A DNA stretch of 64,000 bases from Robbsia betulipollinis (GCF_026624755.1 NZ_JAPMXC010000001.1:2452365-2516364); one strand, 5' to 3'; positions 25,267 through 34,981 are shown, counted from the stretch's first letter. Translations and numbers: made by a program. Notes: a model not told the origin generated them from the sequence alone.

Positions 25267-26733
25267 CTACATCAGCACGATATCGTACTGTTCCTGCGCC
25301 ACGTTCGATTCGACCCGCAACGACACCGGCTTGCCGATGAAGTCCGACAGCATCGCCAGGTGTTGCGATTCCTCCTCGAGGAACAGATCGATCACCGCCT
25401 GCGACGCCACCACCCGGAACTCGCGCGGGTTGAACTGGCGCGATTCGCGCAGGACCTCGCGCAGGATTTCGTAGCACAGCGTGCGCGGCGTCTTGATCTG
25501 TCCCTTGCCGGAACAGGTCGGGCAGGCCTCGCACAGCACATGGGACAGCGACTCCCGCGTGCGCTTGCGCGTCATTTCGACCAGGCCCAGTTGCGAGAAA
25601 CCGCTCACCGTGACGCGGGTACGGTCGCGCGCGAGCGATTTCGTCAATTCGCCGAGCACCGTGGTGCGATGCTCGGCGTTTTCCATGTCGATGAAATCGA
25701 TGATGATGATGCCGCCCAGATTGCGCAACCGCAACTGCCGCGCGATCATGTGGCTGGCTTCCAGATTCGTCTTGAAGATCGTCTCGTCGAAATTGCGGGC
25801 GCCCACATAGCCGCCGGTATTGACGTCGATCGTCGTCATCGCCTCGGTCTGGTCGATCATCAGATAGCCGCCGGATTTCAGATCGACGCGCCGTGACAGC
25901 GCTTTCTGGATCTCGGTCTCGACGTTGTACAGGTCGAACAGCGGACGCTCGCCCGTATAGTGGTGCAGCAGCGGCGCGACCGCCGGCGTGAATTCGCGTG
26001 CGAAGCCGCCGAGCTTGACGAAGGTCTCGCGCGAATCCACCTGGATCTTGCTGGTCTGTTCGGTGACGAAGTCGCGCAGCACGCGTTGCGCGAGATCGAG
26101 ATCGGCATACAGGACCGAGGCCGGGGGCAGACGCGTGGCCTGCGCGGCGATCGTCGCCCAGGTCTTGCGCAGGTAGGCGACGTCGCCCGCGAGTTCCTCG
26201 CCGCTTGCGTCCTCGGCCATCGTACGCACGATATACCCGCCTTTCTCGTCCGGGGGCAGCACGGCGATCAGGCGCGCGCGCATCGCCTCGCGTTCGGCCT
26301 CGTTGCCGATCTTCTGCGACACGCCGATATGGGGCTCCTGCGGGAGGTAGACGAGATTGCGCCCGGCGATGCTGATCTGGGTCGACAGGCGCGCGCCCTT
26401 GGTGCCGATCGGGTCCTTGATGACCTGGACCATCAGCGTCTGGCCCTCGAAGATGATTTTTTCGATCGGACTTTGCGGCGCGTTGGCGCTGTGGTGGTCC
26501 TGGCGCGGTTGCCAGATGTCGGCGACGTGCAGAAAGGCCGCGCGTTCGAGGCCGATGTCGATGAAGGCCGACTGCATGCCGGGCAGCACCCGCACGACCT
26601 TGCCGAGATAGACATTGCCGACGCGGCCGCGCGAAAGCGTGCGTTCGATATGCAGTTCCTGGACCGCGCCCAGCTGCACGAGCGCGATCCGGGTTTCCTG
26701 CGGCGTGACGTTGATCAGGATCTCTTCGTTCAT
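25267..26733 (-). CDS. rng: Ribonuclease G
   Basis: A 488-residue endoribonuclease, matching the length of E. coli RNase G. It matures the 16S rRNA 5' end and some mRNAs. An N-terminal S1 domain (GNVYLGKVVRVLPGMQSAF) is followed by the catalytic domain with metal-binding Asp in IIIIDFIDM and ATIDVNTGG-like TIDVNTGGYVG, and the zinc-link cysteines CPTCSGKG. There is no RNase E scaffold tail. ATG 26733 starts MNEEILINVTPQETR, the family N-terminus. It is the last major gene of the minus-strand operon yebC to rng. Confidence 0.96.
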   Translation of the reverse strand: MNEEILINVTPQETRIALVQLGAVQELHIERTLSRGRVGNVYLGKVVRVLPGMQSAFIDIGLERAAFLHVADIWQPRQDHHSANAPQSPIEKIIFEGQTLMVQVIKDPIGTKGARLSTQISIAGRNLVYLPQEPHIGVSQKIGNEAEREAMRARLIAVLPPDEKGGYIVRTMAEDASGEELAGDVAYLRKTWATIAAQATRLPPASVLYADLDLAQRVLRDFVTEQTSKIQVDSRETFVKLGGFAREFTPAVAPLLHHYTGERPLFDLYNVETEIQKALSRRVDLKSGGYLMIDQTEAMTTIDVNTGGYVGARNFDETIFKTNLEASHMIARQLRLRNLGGIIIIDFIDMENAEHRTTVLGELTKSLARDRTRVTVSGFSQLGLVEMTRKRTRESLSHVLCEACPTCSGKGQIKTPRTLCYEILREVLRESRQFNPREFRVVASQAVIDLFLEEESQHLAMLSDFIGKPVSLRVESNVAQEQYDIVLM

Positions 26734-26882
26734 CGTGCTCGTGGCGTACGGCGGGTCTTTCCCGCAAGGGAGGAGAACCGCGCAATGGTGGGTTCCCGAC
26801 ATCCTACGTCATGCGCGTGCTTTCCGGTCGCCGGGCTGCGACGCCGCGCGGCGACCGGCGTGCGCCGGGCCGGCGCGCCGTT

Positions 26883-27545
26883 TCAAAACCGCACGCCGGC
26901 CTGGCGCAGCAGCCGGGCGGTCTCGAACAGGGGCAGGCCCATGACGCCGGAATAGCTGCCCGACAGATTCTCGACGAATGCGGCGGCGGTGCCCTGAATG
27001 CCGTAGCCGCCGGCCTTGCCGAACGGTTCGCCGCCGGCGATGTAGCGCGCGATCGCCGTGTCGTCGAGCGCAGCGAAGCGGACGTCGGAACGTGACAGCG
27101 CCAAGGCGTGGCGGGCGGGCGTGCCGCCGACACTGCCCGCGGGTGCCGGATGGGCGTCGCCCGCCACCACGGCGACCGCGGTCCATACCTGATGCGTTCG
27201 GCCGGACAGGCGCCGCAGCATCGCCGCCGCGTCGTCGGCGTCGCGCGGCTTGCCGAGAATCGCGCCCTCGCATGCCACGGTCGTATCCGCGCTCAGGATC
27301 GGCGCCGCGGGCAAGGCGCGCCGCACCCGTCGCGCCAGCGCGGCATCGGCCTTCGCGAGGCAGACGCGCTGCACGTACCCGGGCGCGGGCTCGCCCGCGA
27401 TCAATGCCTCGAGCGCTTCGGCGTCTTCATGCGCTTCGGGCAGCAACATCTCGAAACGCACGCCGATCTGGTCGAGCAGTTCGCGACGGCGCGGACTTTG
27501 CGAGGCGAGATAGACGAAGGGGAAAGGGGCGGCGGTATCGGGCAT
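26883..27545 (-). CDS. maf: Maf-family nucleotide pyrophosphatase
   Basis: A 220-residue Maf protein that hydrolyses non-canonical or pyrimidine NTPs. The N-terminal phosphate-binding motif [12 protein letters not shown] is at about residues 13-24, [10 protein letters not shown] holds the catalytic Asp, GKPRD and GRTHQVWTA follow, and [20 protein letters not shown] is the C-terminal signature. Specificity (dTTP/UTP versus m7GTP) is not certain. It lies between rlmH (12-base gap) and rng. Confidence 0.94.
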   Translation of the reverse strand: MPDTAAPFPFVYLASQSPRRRELLDQIGVRFEMLLPEAHEDAEALEALIAGEPAPGYVQRVCLAKADAALARRVRRALPAAPILSADTTVACEGAILGKPRDADDAAAMLRRLSGRTHQVWTAVAVVAGDAHPAPAGSVGGTPARHALALSRSDVRFAALDDTAIARYIAGGEPFGKAGGYGIQGTAAAFVENLSGSYSGVMGLPLFETARLLRQAGVRF

Positions 27546-27557
27546 GCGTCACACTCT

Positions 27558-28028
27558 CTAGGCCCGGTGGTAGGGATGGTTCTGATTGATGGTCCACGCG
27601 CGGTAGAGCTGTTCGGCGAGCAACAGACGTGCGACGCCGTGGGGCAGCGTCAGGCTCGACAGGCGCAGCAGCACGTCGGCGCGGGCCTTGAGCGCCGGGT
27701 CCAGGCCGTCGGCACCGCCGATGACGAAGGCGACGTCCAGCGCCGCGCGCTGCCACTCCGGAAGGGCGGCGGCGAGCCGCATGGTCGTCCAGTCGGCGCC
27801 GCGTTCGTCGAGCGCGACGATGCGCACCGATTTGGGCAGTGCCGCCTCGATGCGTTGCCGCTCGATCGCCATCACCTGCTCGGCGGGGCGGTTCGCGGTG
27901 CGCGGCTCGGGCTTGATCTCGCGCAATTCGATGCGCAGCTCGGCCGGCATGCGTTTCGCGTATTCGTCGAAGCCGGTCGCGATCCAGCCGGGCATCCGAT
28001 GCCCGACCGCGAGGATATGCAGTTTCAT
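27558..28028 (-). CDS. rlmH: 23S rRNA pseudouridine-1915 N3-methyltransferase
   Basis: A 156-residue SPOUT methyltransferase that methylates pseudouridine 1915 in helix 69 of 23S rRNA on assembled 70S ribosomes. It starts [16 protein letters not shown]. The SAM-binding knot is seen as [11 protein letters not shown] and the C-terminal [21 protein letters not shown] is diagnostic. It follows rsfS with a 21-base gap, the usual pairing. Confidence 0.97.
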   Translation of the reverse strand: MKLHILAVGHRMPGWIATGFDEYAKRMPAELRIELREIKPEPRTANRPAEQVMAIERQRIEAALPKSVRIVALDERGADWTTMRLAAALPEWQRAALDVAFVIGGADGLDPALKARADVLLRLSSLTLPHGVARLLLAEQLYRAWTINQNHPYHRA

Positions 28029-28049
28029 CGCCCGCGCGCCGGCTGCTGC

Positions 28050-28715
28050 TTACTCGTCCGCGCCGTTGTTGGCCACGGTCTTGCGGGCCGGTGCCTTGCG
28101 CGCGACCGCTTTCTTGGCCGGAGCGCCGGCCGCCGGAGCGCGAGCCGTCGCGGCCCGCTTGGTGGCGGGCTTCGGCGCAGCGTCGCCCGCATCGTCCGCG
28201 CTCTTGCGCGCGGCGCGTTTCGCGGGCGCCTTCTTCGCCGGCACGGCCGCTTCCGGTTTCACCGGCGCGAGGCGGGGCTTGGCGAAGCGCGCCTTGTTGA
28301 TCACGGCTTCCTGCTCGTCCTCTTCCTCGTCCGCGCCTTCGCGCACGCCGCCAGCGATCGAGCGGGTCTTCGATGCGAGCGTGACCTTGACCGGCTTGCC
28401 GCCCCACAACTCTTCGAGATTGTAGTATTGGCGCAACGCCGGTTGCAGGATATGCACGACCGCGTCGCCGCAATCGACCAATACCCATTCGCCGGTCTCG
28501 CCTCCTTCCGTGCTGATGACGCGGCCACCGGCCTCGCGCACCTTGTCGGCCACGCTGGAAGCCAGCGAACGCGTTTGCCGGTTCGACGTGCCGGAGGCGA
28601 TCACGACGCGGTCGAACAGCGACGTCAGATGCGTCGTGTCGAAAACCTTGATTTCGTGGCCCTTGACGTCTTCGAGACCATCGATGATGGCGCGCTGTAG
28701 TATTTTGATATCCAT
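28050..28715 (-). CDS. rsfS: Ribosomal silencing factor RsfS with a histone-H1-like tail
   Basis: Residues 1-115 are a normal RsfS/Iojap domain (MDIKILQRAIIDGLEDVKG; GEWVLVDCGDAVVHI) that binds uL14 on the 50S subunit and blocks subunit joining. RsfS is usually 105-140 residues; this one is 221. The extra 100 residues are acidic (ADEEEDEQEA), then a repetitive Lys/Ala/Pro tail (PAKKAPAKRAARK, KKAVARKAPARK) like histone H1 or AlgP tails, ending NNGADE. The tail is likely disordered and may bind rRNA or DNA. It lies between nadD and rlmH. Confidence 0.93.
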   Translation of the reverse strand: MDIKILQRAIIDGLEDVKGHEIKVFDTTHLTSLFDRVVIASGTSNRQTRSLASSVADKVREAGGRVISTEGGETGEWVLVDCGDAVVHILQPALRQYYNLEELWGGKPVKVTLASKTRSIAGGVREGADEEEDEQEAVINKARFAKPRLAPVKPEAAVPAKKAPAKRAARKSADDAGDAAPKPATKRAATARAPAAGAPAKKAVARKAPARKTVANNGADE

Positions 28716-28775
28716 GAGTTCTCTGGTGCGGCGCCGGGGCGCTTGAAGTGCAGCAGCGTCGGGCGATCTGCCGCG

Positions 28776-29471
28776 CTATGCGATTTTGGACGATGCGTCC
28801 GAAACCGGTGATTCGCCATAGAGGCGATGTTGACGAATATAGTGCCAGACGGCGTCGGGCACATGTTCGCAGGCTTTTGCGTCCGCCGCCAGACGTTGTT
28901 GCGCGCACTGGCGGATATGGGTGGCCGAGATGTCCAGATGTAGCGACTGGTCGATCAGGATGCCGCCATGCGCGTGCCGCCGGATGTCCTCCAGCGGCAT
29001 CTCGCGGCGCGCGATCTGCGCACCGACCGCAGGCGAGGCGGCGGTCGGATCGAAGCCGGGGCGCGCCGCGACGCAGATATGCGCGAGTTCGAAAAGATCG
29101 AGCCAGTCATGCCAGTGATCCAACGCGACCAGCTGGTCCGCGCCGATCAGCAGCGACAGCGACGCGTCGGGCCCGACACGCTCGCGCCAGGCGGCCAGCG
29201 TGTCGACAGTATACGTGTCGCCGTGCCGTTCGACCTCGTCGGTGCCTACGCTCACGCGGGTGCCTGGCAGCCGCAGGTGCGCCGCGGCGATGCGCGTCAT
29301 CTCCAGCCGCTGCGCGGCGGCCGAGACGCCGGTCTTCTGCCAGGGCTGGCCGGCCGGCATCAGCACCAGTTCGTCGAGCGCCAGCAATGCCGAGAAGTGC
29401 GTCGCAAGCGCCAGATGGCCGTCGTGGATCGGGTCGAACGTGCCGCCCAGAATCGCGATGCGGCGCGTCAT
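28776..29471 (-). CDS. nadD: Nicotinate-nucleotide adenylyltransferase
   Basis: A 231-residue enzyme that adenylates nicotinate mononucleotide in NAD synthesis. The nucleotidyltransferase motif [14 protein letters not shown] is at about residues 7-20, and the C-terminal signature ISATHIRQC is present. Its ATG overlaps the hemF stop (ATGA at 29471-29468), so the two are coupled. rsfS follows after 60 bases. Confidence 0.95.
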   Translation of the reverse strand: MTRRIAILGGTFDPIHDGHLALATHFSALLALDELVLMPAGQPWQKTGVSAAAQRLEMTRIAAAHLRLPGTRVSVGTDEVERHGDTYTVDTLAAWRERVGPDASLSLLIGADQLVALDHWHDWLDLFELAHICVAARPGFDPTAASPAVGAQIARREMPLEDIRRHAHGGILIDQSLHLDISATHIRQCAQQRLAADAKACEHVPDAVWHYIRQHRLYGESPVSDASSKIA

Positions 29472-30397
29472 GCGGACTCCAGCCAGTCCCGGCCCGTGAG
29501 GAAGTCGGTCGTGAGCCGCGCCTCCGCGGAACCCGGCTCCGGTTGCCAGTTGTAGCGCCAGCGCACCAGCGGCGGCATCGACATCAGAATCGACTCGGTA
29601 CGTCCCCCGCTTTGCAGCCCGAACAGGGTGCCGCGGTCGAACACGAGATTGAATTCCACATAGCGCCCGCGCCGATAGGCCTGGAAATCCCGTTCGCGCT
29701 CGCCATAGGGCAGGCCGCGGCGTGCCTCGAGGATCGGCACGTAGGCCGGCAGGAAGGCGTCGCCGACGCTGCGCATCATTGCGAAGCTCCGTTCGAAGCC
29801 GAGTTCGGCGAAGTCGTCGTAGAAAATGCCGCCGATGCCGCGCGGCTCGTTGCGGTGCTTCAAATGGAAATACGTGTCGCACCAGGCCTTGAAGCGCGGA
29901 TACAGGGTGTCGCCGAACGGCGCGACCGCGTCGCGGCAGGCACGATGGAAATGCCGCGCGTCGTCCTCGAAACCATAGTAGGGCGTCAGGTCCATGCCGC
30001 CGCCGAACCAGCAGGCCACCGTCTGCTCGTCGCGCTGGGCGACGAACATGCGCACGTTCAGGTGTACGGTCGGGCAGTACGGGTTGCGCGGGTGCATCAC
30101 GAGCGAGACGCCGAGCGCCTCGAATCCGCAACCCGCCAGCTCGGGCCGGTTCGCGGTGGCCGACGGCGGCAGCGCCGCGCCGCGCACGTGCGAGAAACCC
30201 ACGCCGCCGCGCTCGAAGAACGCGCCTTCCTCGACGATGCGGGTGATGCCGTCGCCTTGCAGGCGTTCCTCGGGCGCGCGCTGCCAGGCATCGGTGGCGA
30301 AGGCGCTGCCGTCGAAGGCGCCGAGCGTCTCGGCGATGCGGTGCTGAAGACCCAGCAGATAGGCGCGCACCGGGGCGGTGTCGATGGTCGTGATCAT
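29468..30397 (-). CDS. hemF: Oxygen-dependent coproporphyrinogen III oxidase
   Basis: A 309-residue aerobic haem-synthesis enzyme converting coproporphyrinogen III to protoporphyrinogen IX. Conserved blocks are [38 protein letters not shown] and [23 protein letters not shown] 30397 has GAGGG about 7 bases upstream; an in-frame ATG at 30490 would add a Pro/Arg-rich leader unlike the family. It is between purD and nadD, overlapping nadD by 4 bases. Confidence 0.96.
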   Translation of the reverse strand: MITTIDTAPVRAYLLGLQHRIAETLGAFDGSAFATDAWQRAPEERLQGDGITRIVEEGAFFERGGVGFSHVRGAALPPSATANRPELAGCGFEALGVSLVMHPRNPYCPTVHLNVRMFVAQRDEQTVACWFGGGMDLTPYYGFEDDARHFHRACRDAVAPFGDTLYPRFKAWCDTYFHLKHRNEPRGIGGIFYDDFAELGFERSFAMMRSVGDAFLPAYVPILEARRGLPYGERERDFQAYRRGRYVEFNLVFDRGTLFGLQSGGRTESILMSMPPLVRWRYNWQPEPGSAEARLTTDFLTGRDWLESA

Positions 30398-30499
30398 CGG
30401 TGCGCCCTCTGGTGGAGCGCCAGGGGGCCGTGCGCCGCCCGGCCGGGACGCGGCTTCTGGCCGCGGGTGTGTGCTCGAAACGTCATCCACGCTATTTGC

Positions 30500-31801
30500 C
30501 TAGTGTTTCCGGTTCAACGCGCGATAGCCGATATCGCGGCGGTACTGCATGCCGTCGAATGCGATCTGATTGATCGCATCGTAGACGATGGACTGCGCGC
30601 CGCGCACCGAGTCGGACAGTCCCACCACGCACAGCACCCGGCCGCCGGAAGTGAGCAGCCTGCCGTTGACCAGTTCGGTGCCCGCGTGGAAGGTCACCGC
30701 CGCTTCGGTTTCCTCCGGGATGCCGCCCACGAGGTCGCCCTTGCGCGGCGCGTCGGGGTAGCCGCGCGCGGCCACGACGACGCCCAGCGCGGTGCGGCGG
30801 TCCCAGCTCAGTTCGACGTCGTTCAACTGGCCCGCTATCGCCTGCTCGATCACTTTCGAGAAGTCGCCCTTGAGGCGCATCATGATCGGCTGGGTTTCCG
30901 GGTCGCCCATCCGGCAATTGAATTCGAGCGTCTTCGGATTGCCTTGCGCGTCGATCATCAGGCCAGCGTACAGGAACCCCGTGTAGCGGATGCCGTCGGC
31001 CTCCATGCCGCGCACCGTCGGCTGGATGATCTCGCGAATCACCCGGGCGTGCAGCTGCGGCGTCACCACCGGAGCCGGCGAATACGCGCCCATGCCGCCG
31101 GTGTTCGGGCCGGCGTCGCCATCGAGCAGGCGCTTGTGGTCCTGGCTGGAGGCGAGGGCGAGGATATGCTTGCCGTCGACCATGACGATGAAGCTCGCTT
31201 CCTCGCCGGTCAGGAATTCCTCGATGACCACCCGTGCCCCGGCGTCGCCGAGCTGGTTGTCGGCCAGCATCGCGTCCACCGCGGCATGGGCTTCCTCGAG
31301 CGTCTGCGCGACCACCACGCCCTTGCCGGCGGCGAGGCCGTCGGCCTTGACGACGATCGGCGCGCCCTTGCTGTCGAGATAGGCATGGGCGTCCGCGGCG
31401 ACCGTAAACGTTGCGTAGTCGGCGGTCGGAATGCCATGGCGTTTCATGAAGGCCTTGGCGAAATCCTTCGACGATTCGAGTTGCGCGGCTTCCTTGCTGG
31501 GCCCGAAGATCTTCAGACCGCGCGCCCGGAACAGGTTGACGATGCCGGCGGCCAGAGGCGTTTCCGGCCCGACCACGGTGAAGCCGACCTTTTCGCGCTC
31601 GGCGAAATCGGCCAGCGCCTCCAGCGCCGCGGGCGTATAGCCGTCGGCGAGTTCGGGGAGGACGACGTTGCGCAGCCGCGGGTCGTGCGCGGTGCCGCCA
31701 TTGCCCGGCGCGACGAACACGGTCTGCACCCGTGGCGATTGCGCGAGCCGCCATGCCAGCGCATGCTCGCGACCGCCGGATCCGACTACCAGTAGATTCA
31801 T
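30500..31801 (-). CDS. purD: Phosphoribosylamine-glycine ligase (GARS)
   Basis: A 433-residue ATP-grasp ligase making GAR, an early step in purine synthesis. It starts MNLLVVGSGGREHALAWRLA. VKADGLAAGKGVVVA is the ATP-binding loop, LASSQDHKRLLDGDAGPNTG and GFLYAGLMID follow, and NCRMGDPETQ carries metal ligands. It is downstream of yebC in the minus-strand operon, after a 369-base spacer with a strong palindrome that suggests its own control. Confidence 0.97.
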   Translation of the reverse strand: MNLLVVGSGGREHALAWRLAQSPRVQTVFVAPGNGGTAHDPRLRNVVLPELADGYTPAALEALADFAEREKVGFTVVGPETPLAAGIVNLFRARGLKIFGPSKEAAQLESSKDFAKAFMKRHGIPTADYATFTVAADAHAYLDSKGAPIVVKADGLAAGKGVVVAQTLEEAHAAVDAMLADNQLGDAGARVVIEEFLTGEEASFIVMVDGKHILALASSQDHKRLLDGDAGPNTGGMGAYSPAPVVTPQLHARVIREIIQPTVRGMEADGIRYTGFLYAGLMIDAQGNPKTLEFNCRMGDPETQPIMMRLKGDFSKVIEQAIAGQLNDVELSWDRRTALGVVVAARGYPDAPRKGDLVGGIPEETEAAVTFHAGTELVNGRLLTSGGRVLCVVGLSDSVRGAQSIVYDAINQIAFDGMQYRRDIGYRALNRKH

Positions 31802-32170
31802 TGTATTTCCCCGAAAGATGATGCCGTATTCAAAGACGGGCGGCCGGCCAGGGGTGCCCCTGGCCGAGGGGGCGCGGGGCAACGGATGAGGCCCGGCGCT
31901 TCCGTCCCTGGCCGAGCGCCATTGCCCTGGCCGCTGCCGGCGCGGCGACACGGCGCTCTGCGGCGCATTGTCTCGCTGTCCTGGCACGATGCCCTGCCGT
32001 TGCACGCCCGCGCGGCTGGCGCCTGCGGCCCCGTGATCGATACGTAAGGTCTCGCTGTGTTGCATGGCGGAACCGGCTCGCCGCGACTGCCCGCCCCGCA
32101 GACCGGCGCATCACCGCGCGTCCGCCAGGGCCTTTCGTCGCCCGAGACCCGGCGCCCGTTCAGCAGGCGC
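31802..32170 (-). other. yebC-purD intergenic region
   Basis: 369 bases with no supported gene. The ribosome-binding region GGGGAAATACA precedes purD. The main feature is the perfect palindrome at 31845-31866. No consensus promoter or riboswitch was recognised. Confidence 0.5.
31845..31866. promoter_or_regulatory. Perfect GC palindrome upstream of purD
   Basis: CGGCCAGGGG (31845-31854) and CCCCTGGCCG (31857-31866) are perfect inverted repeats around TG, ending 44 bases before the purD start. It could be an operator or a hairpin in the leader. No T tract follows in the purD direction, so it is not an ordinary terminator. Confidence 0.4.
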
Positions 32171-32899
32171 TCATTCGTCGTCGATGATCGCGTTCGAAAA
32201 GACTTCCTGCACGTCGTCCAGATTCTCGAGCACGTCGAGCAGCTTCTGCATCCGTGCGCCGTCCTCGCCGCCCAGCGCGATCTCGTTTTGCGGTTTCATC
32301 GTGACCTCGGCCATTTCCGCCTTGAACCCGGCGGCTTCGAGCGCACTTTTCACCTGCGCGAATTCCGTGGGCGGGCACACCACTTCGAGACTGCCGTCCT
32401 CGTGCGTCGTGACATCGTCTGCCCCGGCTTCGAGCGCGGCTTCCATCAGCGCATCCTCGGACGTGCCGGGCGCGAACAGGAACTGCCCGCACTGCGTGAA
32501 CATGAAGGCGACCGAACCGTCCTGACCCATGTTGCCGCCGTATTTCGAAAACGCGTGCCGGACTTCCGCCACCGTGCGCGTGCGATTGTCGGTCATCGTA
32601 TCGACGATCACCGCGGCGCCGCCGATGCCATAGCCCTCGTAGCGGATTTCCTCGTAGTTCGCGCCGTCCAGACCGCCCACGCCGCGCTGGATCGCGCGCT
32701 GCATGTTGTCCTTCGGCATGTTCGCGTCCATCGCCTTGTCCATCGCCAGGCGCAGCCGCGGGTTGGTGTCGGCATCGCCGCCGCCCAGACGCGCGGCAAC
32801 GGTGATTTCCTTGATCAGGCGGGTCCAGGCCTTGCCGCGTTTTGCATCCGCGGCGGCTTTCTTATGTTTGATGTTGGCCCATTTTGAATGTCCAGCCAT
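32171..32899 (-). CDS. yebC: YebC/PmpR-family protein
   Basis: A 242-residue protein starting [20 protein letters not shown], the diagnostic start of the family. [12 protein letters not shown]-like [13 protein letters not shown] and [20 protein letters not shown] are also present. Family members have been described as transcriptional regulators and, more recently, as helpers of ribosome movement through difficult sequences. It heads the minus-strand run to rng. Confidence 0.96.
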   Translation of the reverse strand: MAGHSKWANIKHKKAAADAKRGKAWTRLIKEITVAARLGGGDADTNPRLRLAMDKAMDANMPKDNMQRAIQRGVGGLDGANYEEIRYEGYGIGGAAVIVDTMTDNRTRTVAEVRHAFSKYGGNMGQDGSVAFMFTQCGQFLFAPGTSEDALMEAALEAGADDVTTHEDGSLEVVCPPTEFAQVKSALEAAGFKAEMAEVTMKPQNEIALGGEDGARMQKLLDVLENLDDVQEVFSNAIIDDE

Positions 32900-33098
32900 T
32901 TCAGCATGTTCCTCGAATCGTCATCGGCCGCGCCAGGGGCGGCAAGACTGCCATTTTACCGGTGGTTGGCGCGGCGCGGGTCGATTCGCGAAGAAAGCCG
33001 GTCAAATGGACGGTTTTGTCGCTCGGCGGCCGGTCGTGCGCGCCGTTTTCCGGCGCGTTCCGACCCTCGCGCGGGGCTGCAAAACCGCATGACTCCCT

Positions 33099-33878
33099 CT
33101 AAAACGTACCGGGGTAGTTGCCGCCGTCGAGCAGCACGTTCTGGCCCGTCATGTAGCCTGCGTGGGCACTGCACAGGAAGGCGCATGCCGCGCCGAACTC
33201 GTCGGGCCGACCGAAGCGCCGCGCCGGAACCGTGCCCCGGCGCGCCTCGCGGACTGCGGCCTCGGAGGTGCCGCTCGCGGCGGCGCCCGCCTTGATGGTG
33301 GCGCCGAGGCGATCGGTGTCGAACATGCCGGGCAGCAGATTGTTGATCGTCACGTTGTGTTGTGCGACGGTGCGCGCCACGCCGGCGACGAAGCCGGTCA
33401 GCCCCGAGCGCGCGCCGTTGGACAGGCCAAGGATGTCGATCGGGGCCTTGACCGAGGAACTGGTGATGTTGACGATGCGGCCGAAACGGCGCGCGATCAT
33501 GCCGTCGATGGTCGCGCGGATCAATTCGATCGGCGTGAGCATATTGGCGTCCAGCGCCTTGATCCACGCGTCTCGGTCCCAGTCGCGGAAATTGCCCGGC
33601 GGCGGACCGCCGGCGTTGGTGACGAGAATGTCGGGGGCGGGGCAGGCAGCAAGGGCCAAAGCGCGGCCAGCGGCGGTGGTGATGTCGGCGGCGACGGTGA
33701 GAACCGTGACGCCCGTCGCGGCGCGGATCGCCGTGGCCGTGGTTTCGAGGTCGGCGGCGGTGCGCGCGACGATGGTCAGATTCACGCCCTCGGCGGCGAG
33801 CGCCTCGGCGCAGCCGCGGCCCAGCCCCTTGCTGGCCGCGCATACCAGGGCCGTGCGGCCGGCGATACCCATATCCAT
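33099..33878 (-). CDS. SDR-family protein lacking the YxxxK catalytic motif
   Basis: A 259-residue Rossmann-fold protein. The cofactor loop reads CAASKGLGRG (about residues 13-22), close to TGxxxGxG but with Ala for the first Gly. NAG (88-90) and the active-site Ser region (NITSSS, 138-143) are present. Where classical SDRs have Y-x3-K this protein has S-N-G-A-R (153-157), so both the catalytic Tyr and Lys are missing. The C-terminus (GQNVLLDGGNYPGTF) is normal. It belongs with 3-oxoacyl reductase-like SDRs but is unlikely to be a standard oxidoreductase. Start MDMGIAG at 33878; ATG 33872 is possible. Confidence 0.85.
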   Translation of the reverse strand: MDMGIAGRTALVCAASKGLGRGCAEALAAEGVNLTIVARTAADLETTATAIRAATGVTVLTVAADITTAAGRALALAACPAPDILVTNAGGPPPGNFRDWDRDAWIKALDANMLTPIELIRATIDGMIARRFGRIVNITSSSVKAPIDILGLSNGARSGLTGFVAGVARTVAQHNVTINNLLPGMFDTDRLGATIKAGAAASGTSEAAVREARRGTVPARRFGRPDEFGAACAFLCSAHAGYMTGQNVLLDGGNYPGTF

Positions 33879-34252
33879 GATGATGATTCCTGTGACTCGG
33901 AGGGAGTGGCACGGCGTGCGGCGCGGCGGGATGCGTGCCATATGCCGTGCGCTGCGCAATTTCCTACAGTCTACCGCCAGCGGCCCGGCATCGCGTGGCG
34001 GGAGGCGTGGGACGGCCCGGCTTGGCGCGGCGGATCGCCGGGCGACGGATCGCCGGATCGCCGGATCGCCGGATCGCCGGGCGACGGATCGCCGGGGAAC
34101 GAATCGCCGTCCGCGAAGTTTTTAGCCCCGGTAGACTGGCGCGTGACAGCTGTTTTCCCATTTCGCGACGCGGAAGAAGTGCGTGTCATGCGCGCGTCCG
34201 CCCGCCATTGTTTACACTCTCGACCTCACCGATTTCAGGATTCCCGACCCTC
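33879..34252. other. Divergent SDR-upp intergenic region
   Basis: 374 bases containing the 8-bp tandem repeat array at 34031-34096 and a -10-like TACACT (34213-34218) about 35 bases before upp. No gene can be supported here. Confidence 0.5.
34031..34096 (+). repeat. 8-bp tandem repeat array upstream of upp
   Basis: The octamer ATCGCCGG occurs four times head to tail, and once more at each end separated by the heptamer GCGACGG, giving a symmetric 7 + 4x8 + 7 layout. The region is non-coding and the unit is not a multiple of three. It looks like a slippage-prone simple repeat. Confidence 0.85.
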
Positions 34253-34903
34253 ATGAAGACCGATCCGCGTTTTCCGAATCTCTTCATCCTCGATCATCCG
34301 CTGATCCAGCACAAATTGACGCACATGCGCGACCGGACGACGTCGACGCGCACGTTTCGCGAACTGCTGCGCGAAATCACCTTGCTGATGGGCTATGAGA
34401 TCACGCGCGACCTGCCGCTCGCGAGCCGTGCGATCGAGACGCCGATGACGCCGATGCAGGCGCCGGTGATCGCCGGGCGCAAGCTCGCGATCGTGCCCGT
34501 TCTGCGCGCGGGAATCGGCATGTCGGACGGCCTGCTCGATCTGGTGCCCTCGGCCCGTGTCGGGCATATCGGCGTTTACCGCGCCGCCGACCAGCGTCCG
34601 GTCGAATATCTGGTGAAGCTGCCGGACGTCGAGGAGCGCGTGTTCATCCTGTGCGATCCGATGGTCGCGACGGGTTATTCGGCGGCGCACGCGGCGGACG
34701 TGCTGGTCGCGCGCGGTGTGCCGGCGTCGCACATCCTTTTCCTGGCGCTGGTGGCCGCGCCGGAAGGCGTGAGCGTGTTCGCGCAGAAGCATCCGAACAT
34801 CAAACTCTACGTGGCCGCGCTCGACGAGCGCCTGGACGAACACGCGTACATCGTGCCCGGCCTCGGAGACGCAGGCGATCGGCTCTTCGGCACCAAGAAC
34901 TGA
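34253..34903 (+). CDS. upp: Uracil phosphoribosyltransferase
   Basis: A 216-residue pyrimidine salvage enzyme making UMP from uracil and [17 protein letters not shown] is near the N-terminus, [15 protein letters not shown] the substrate block, and [13 protein letters not shown] the PRPP-binding motif (the family usually has ATGGS; here ATGYS). The length fits. It is a single gene flanked on both sides by 8-bp tandem repeats. Confidence 0.97.
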   Translation: MKTDPRFPNLFILDHPLIQHKLTHMRDRTTSTRTFRELLREITLLMGYEITRDLPLASRAIETPMTPMQAPVIAGRKLAIVPVLRAGIGMSDGLLDLVPSARVGHIGVYRAADQRPVEYLVKLPDVEERVFILCDPMVATGYSAAHAADVLVARGVPASHILFLALVAAPEGVSVFAQKHPNIKLYVAALDERLDEHAYIVPGLGDAGDRLFGTKN

Positions 34904-34941
34904 CAGGCGAAGAACGCGGCGGCATGCGACGCACCGGCGCC

Positions 34942-34981
34942 CGACGCACCGACGCACCGACGCACCGACGCACCGACGCCC
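34942..34981 (+). repeat. 8-bp tandem repeat downstream of upp
   Basis: The octamer CGACGCAC occurs four times (34942-34973) and then once as CGACGCCC (34974-34981), starting 38 bases after the upp stop. The unit differs from the array upstream of upp but has the same period. Confidence 0.85.

Noticed and set aside
33039-33057. Hairpin CGCGCCG/CGGCGCG between the SDR and yebC genes as terminator
   Set aside because: The stem is perfect but short, and lacks a T tract on the minus strand; such stems occur by chance in GC-rich DNA.
34031-34096. Possible CRISPR array near upp
   Set aside because: Units are 8 bp, adjacent without unique spacers, and no cas gene is near; it is a simple tandem repeat.
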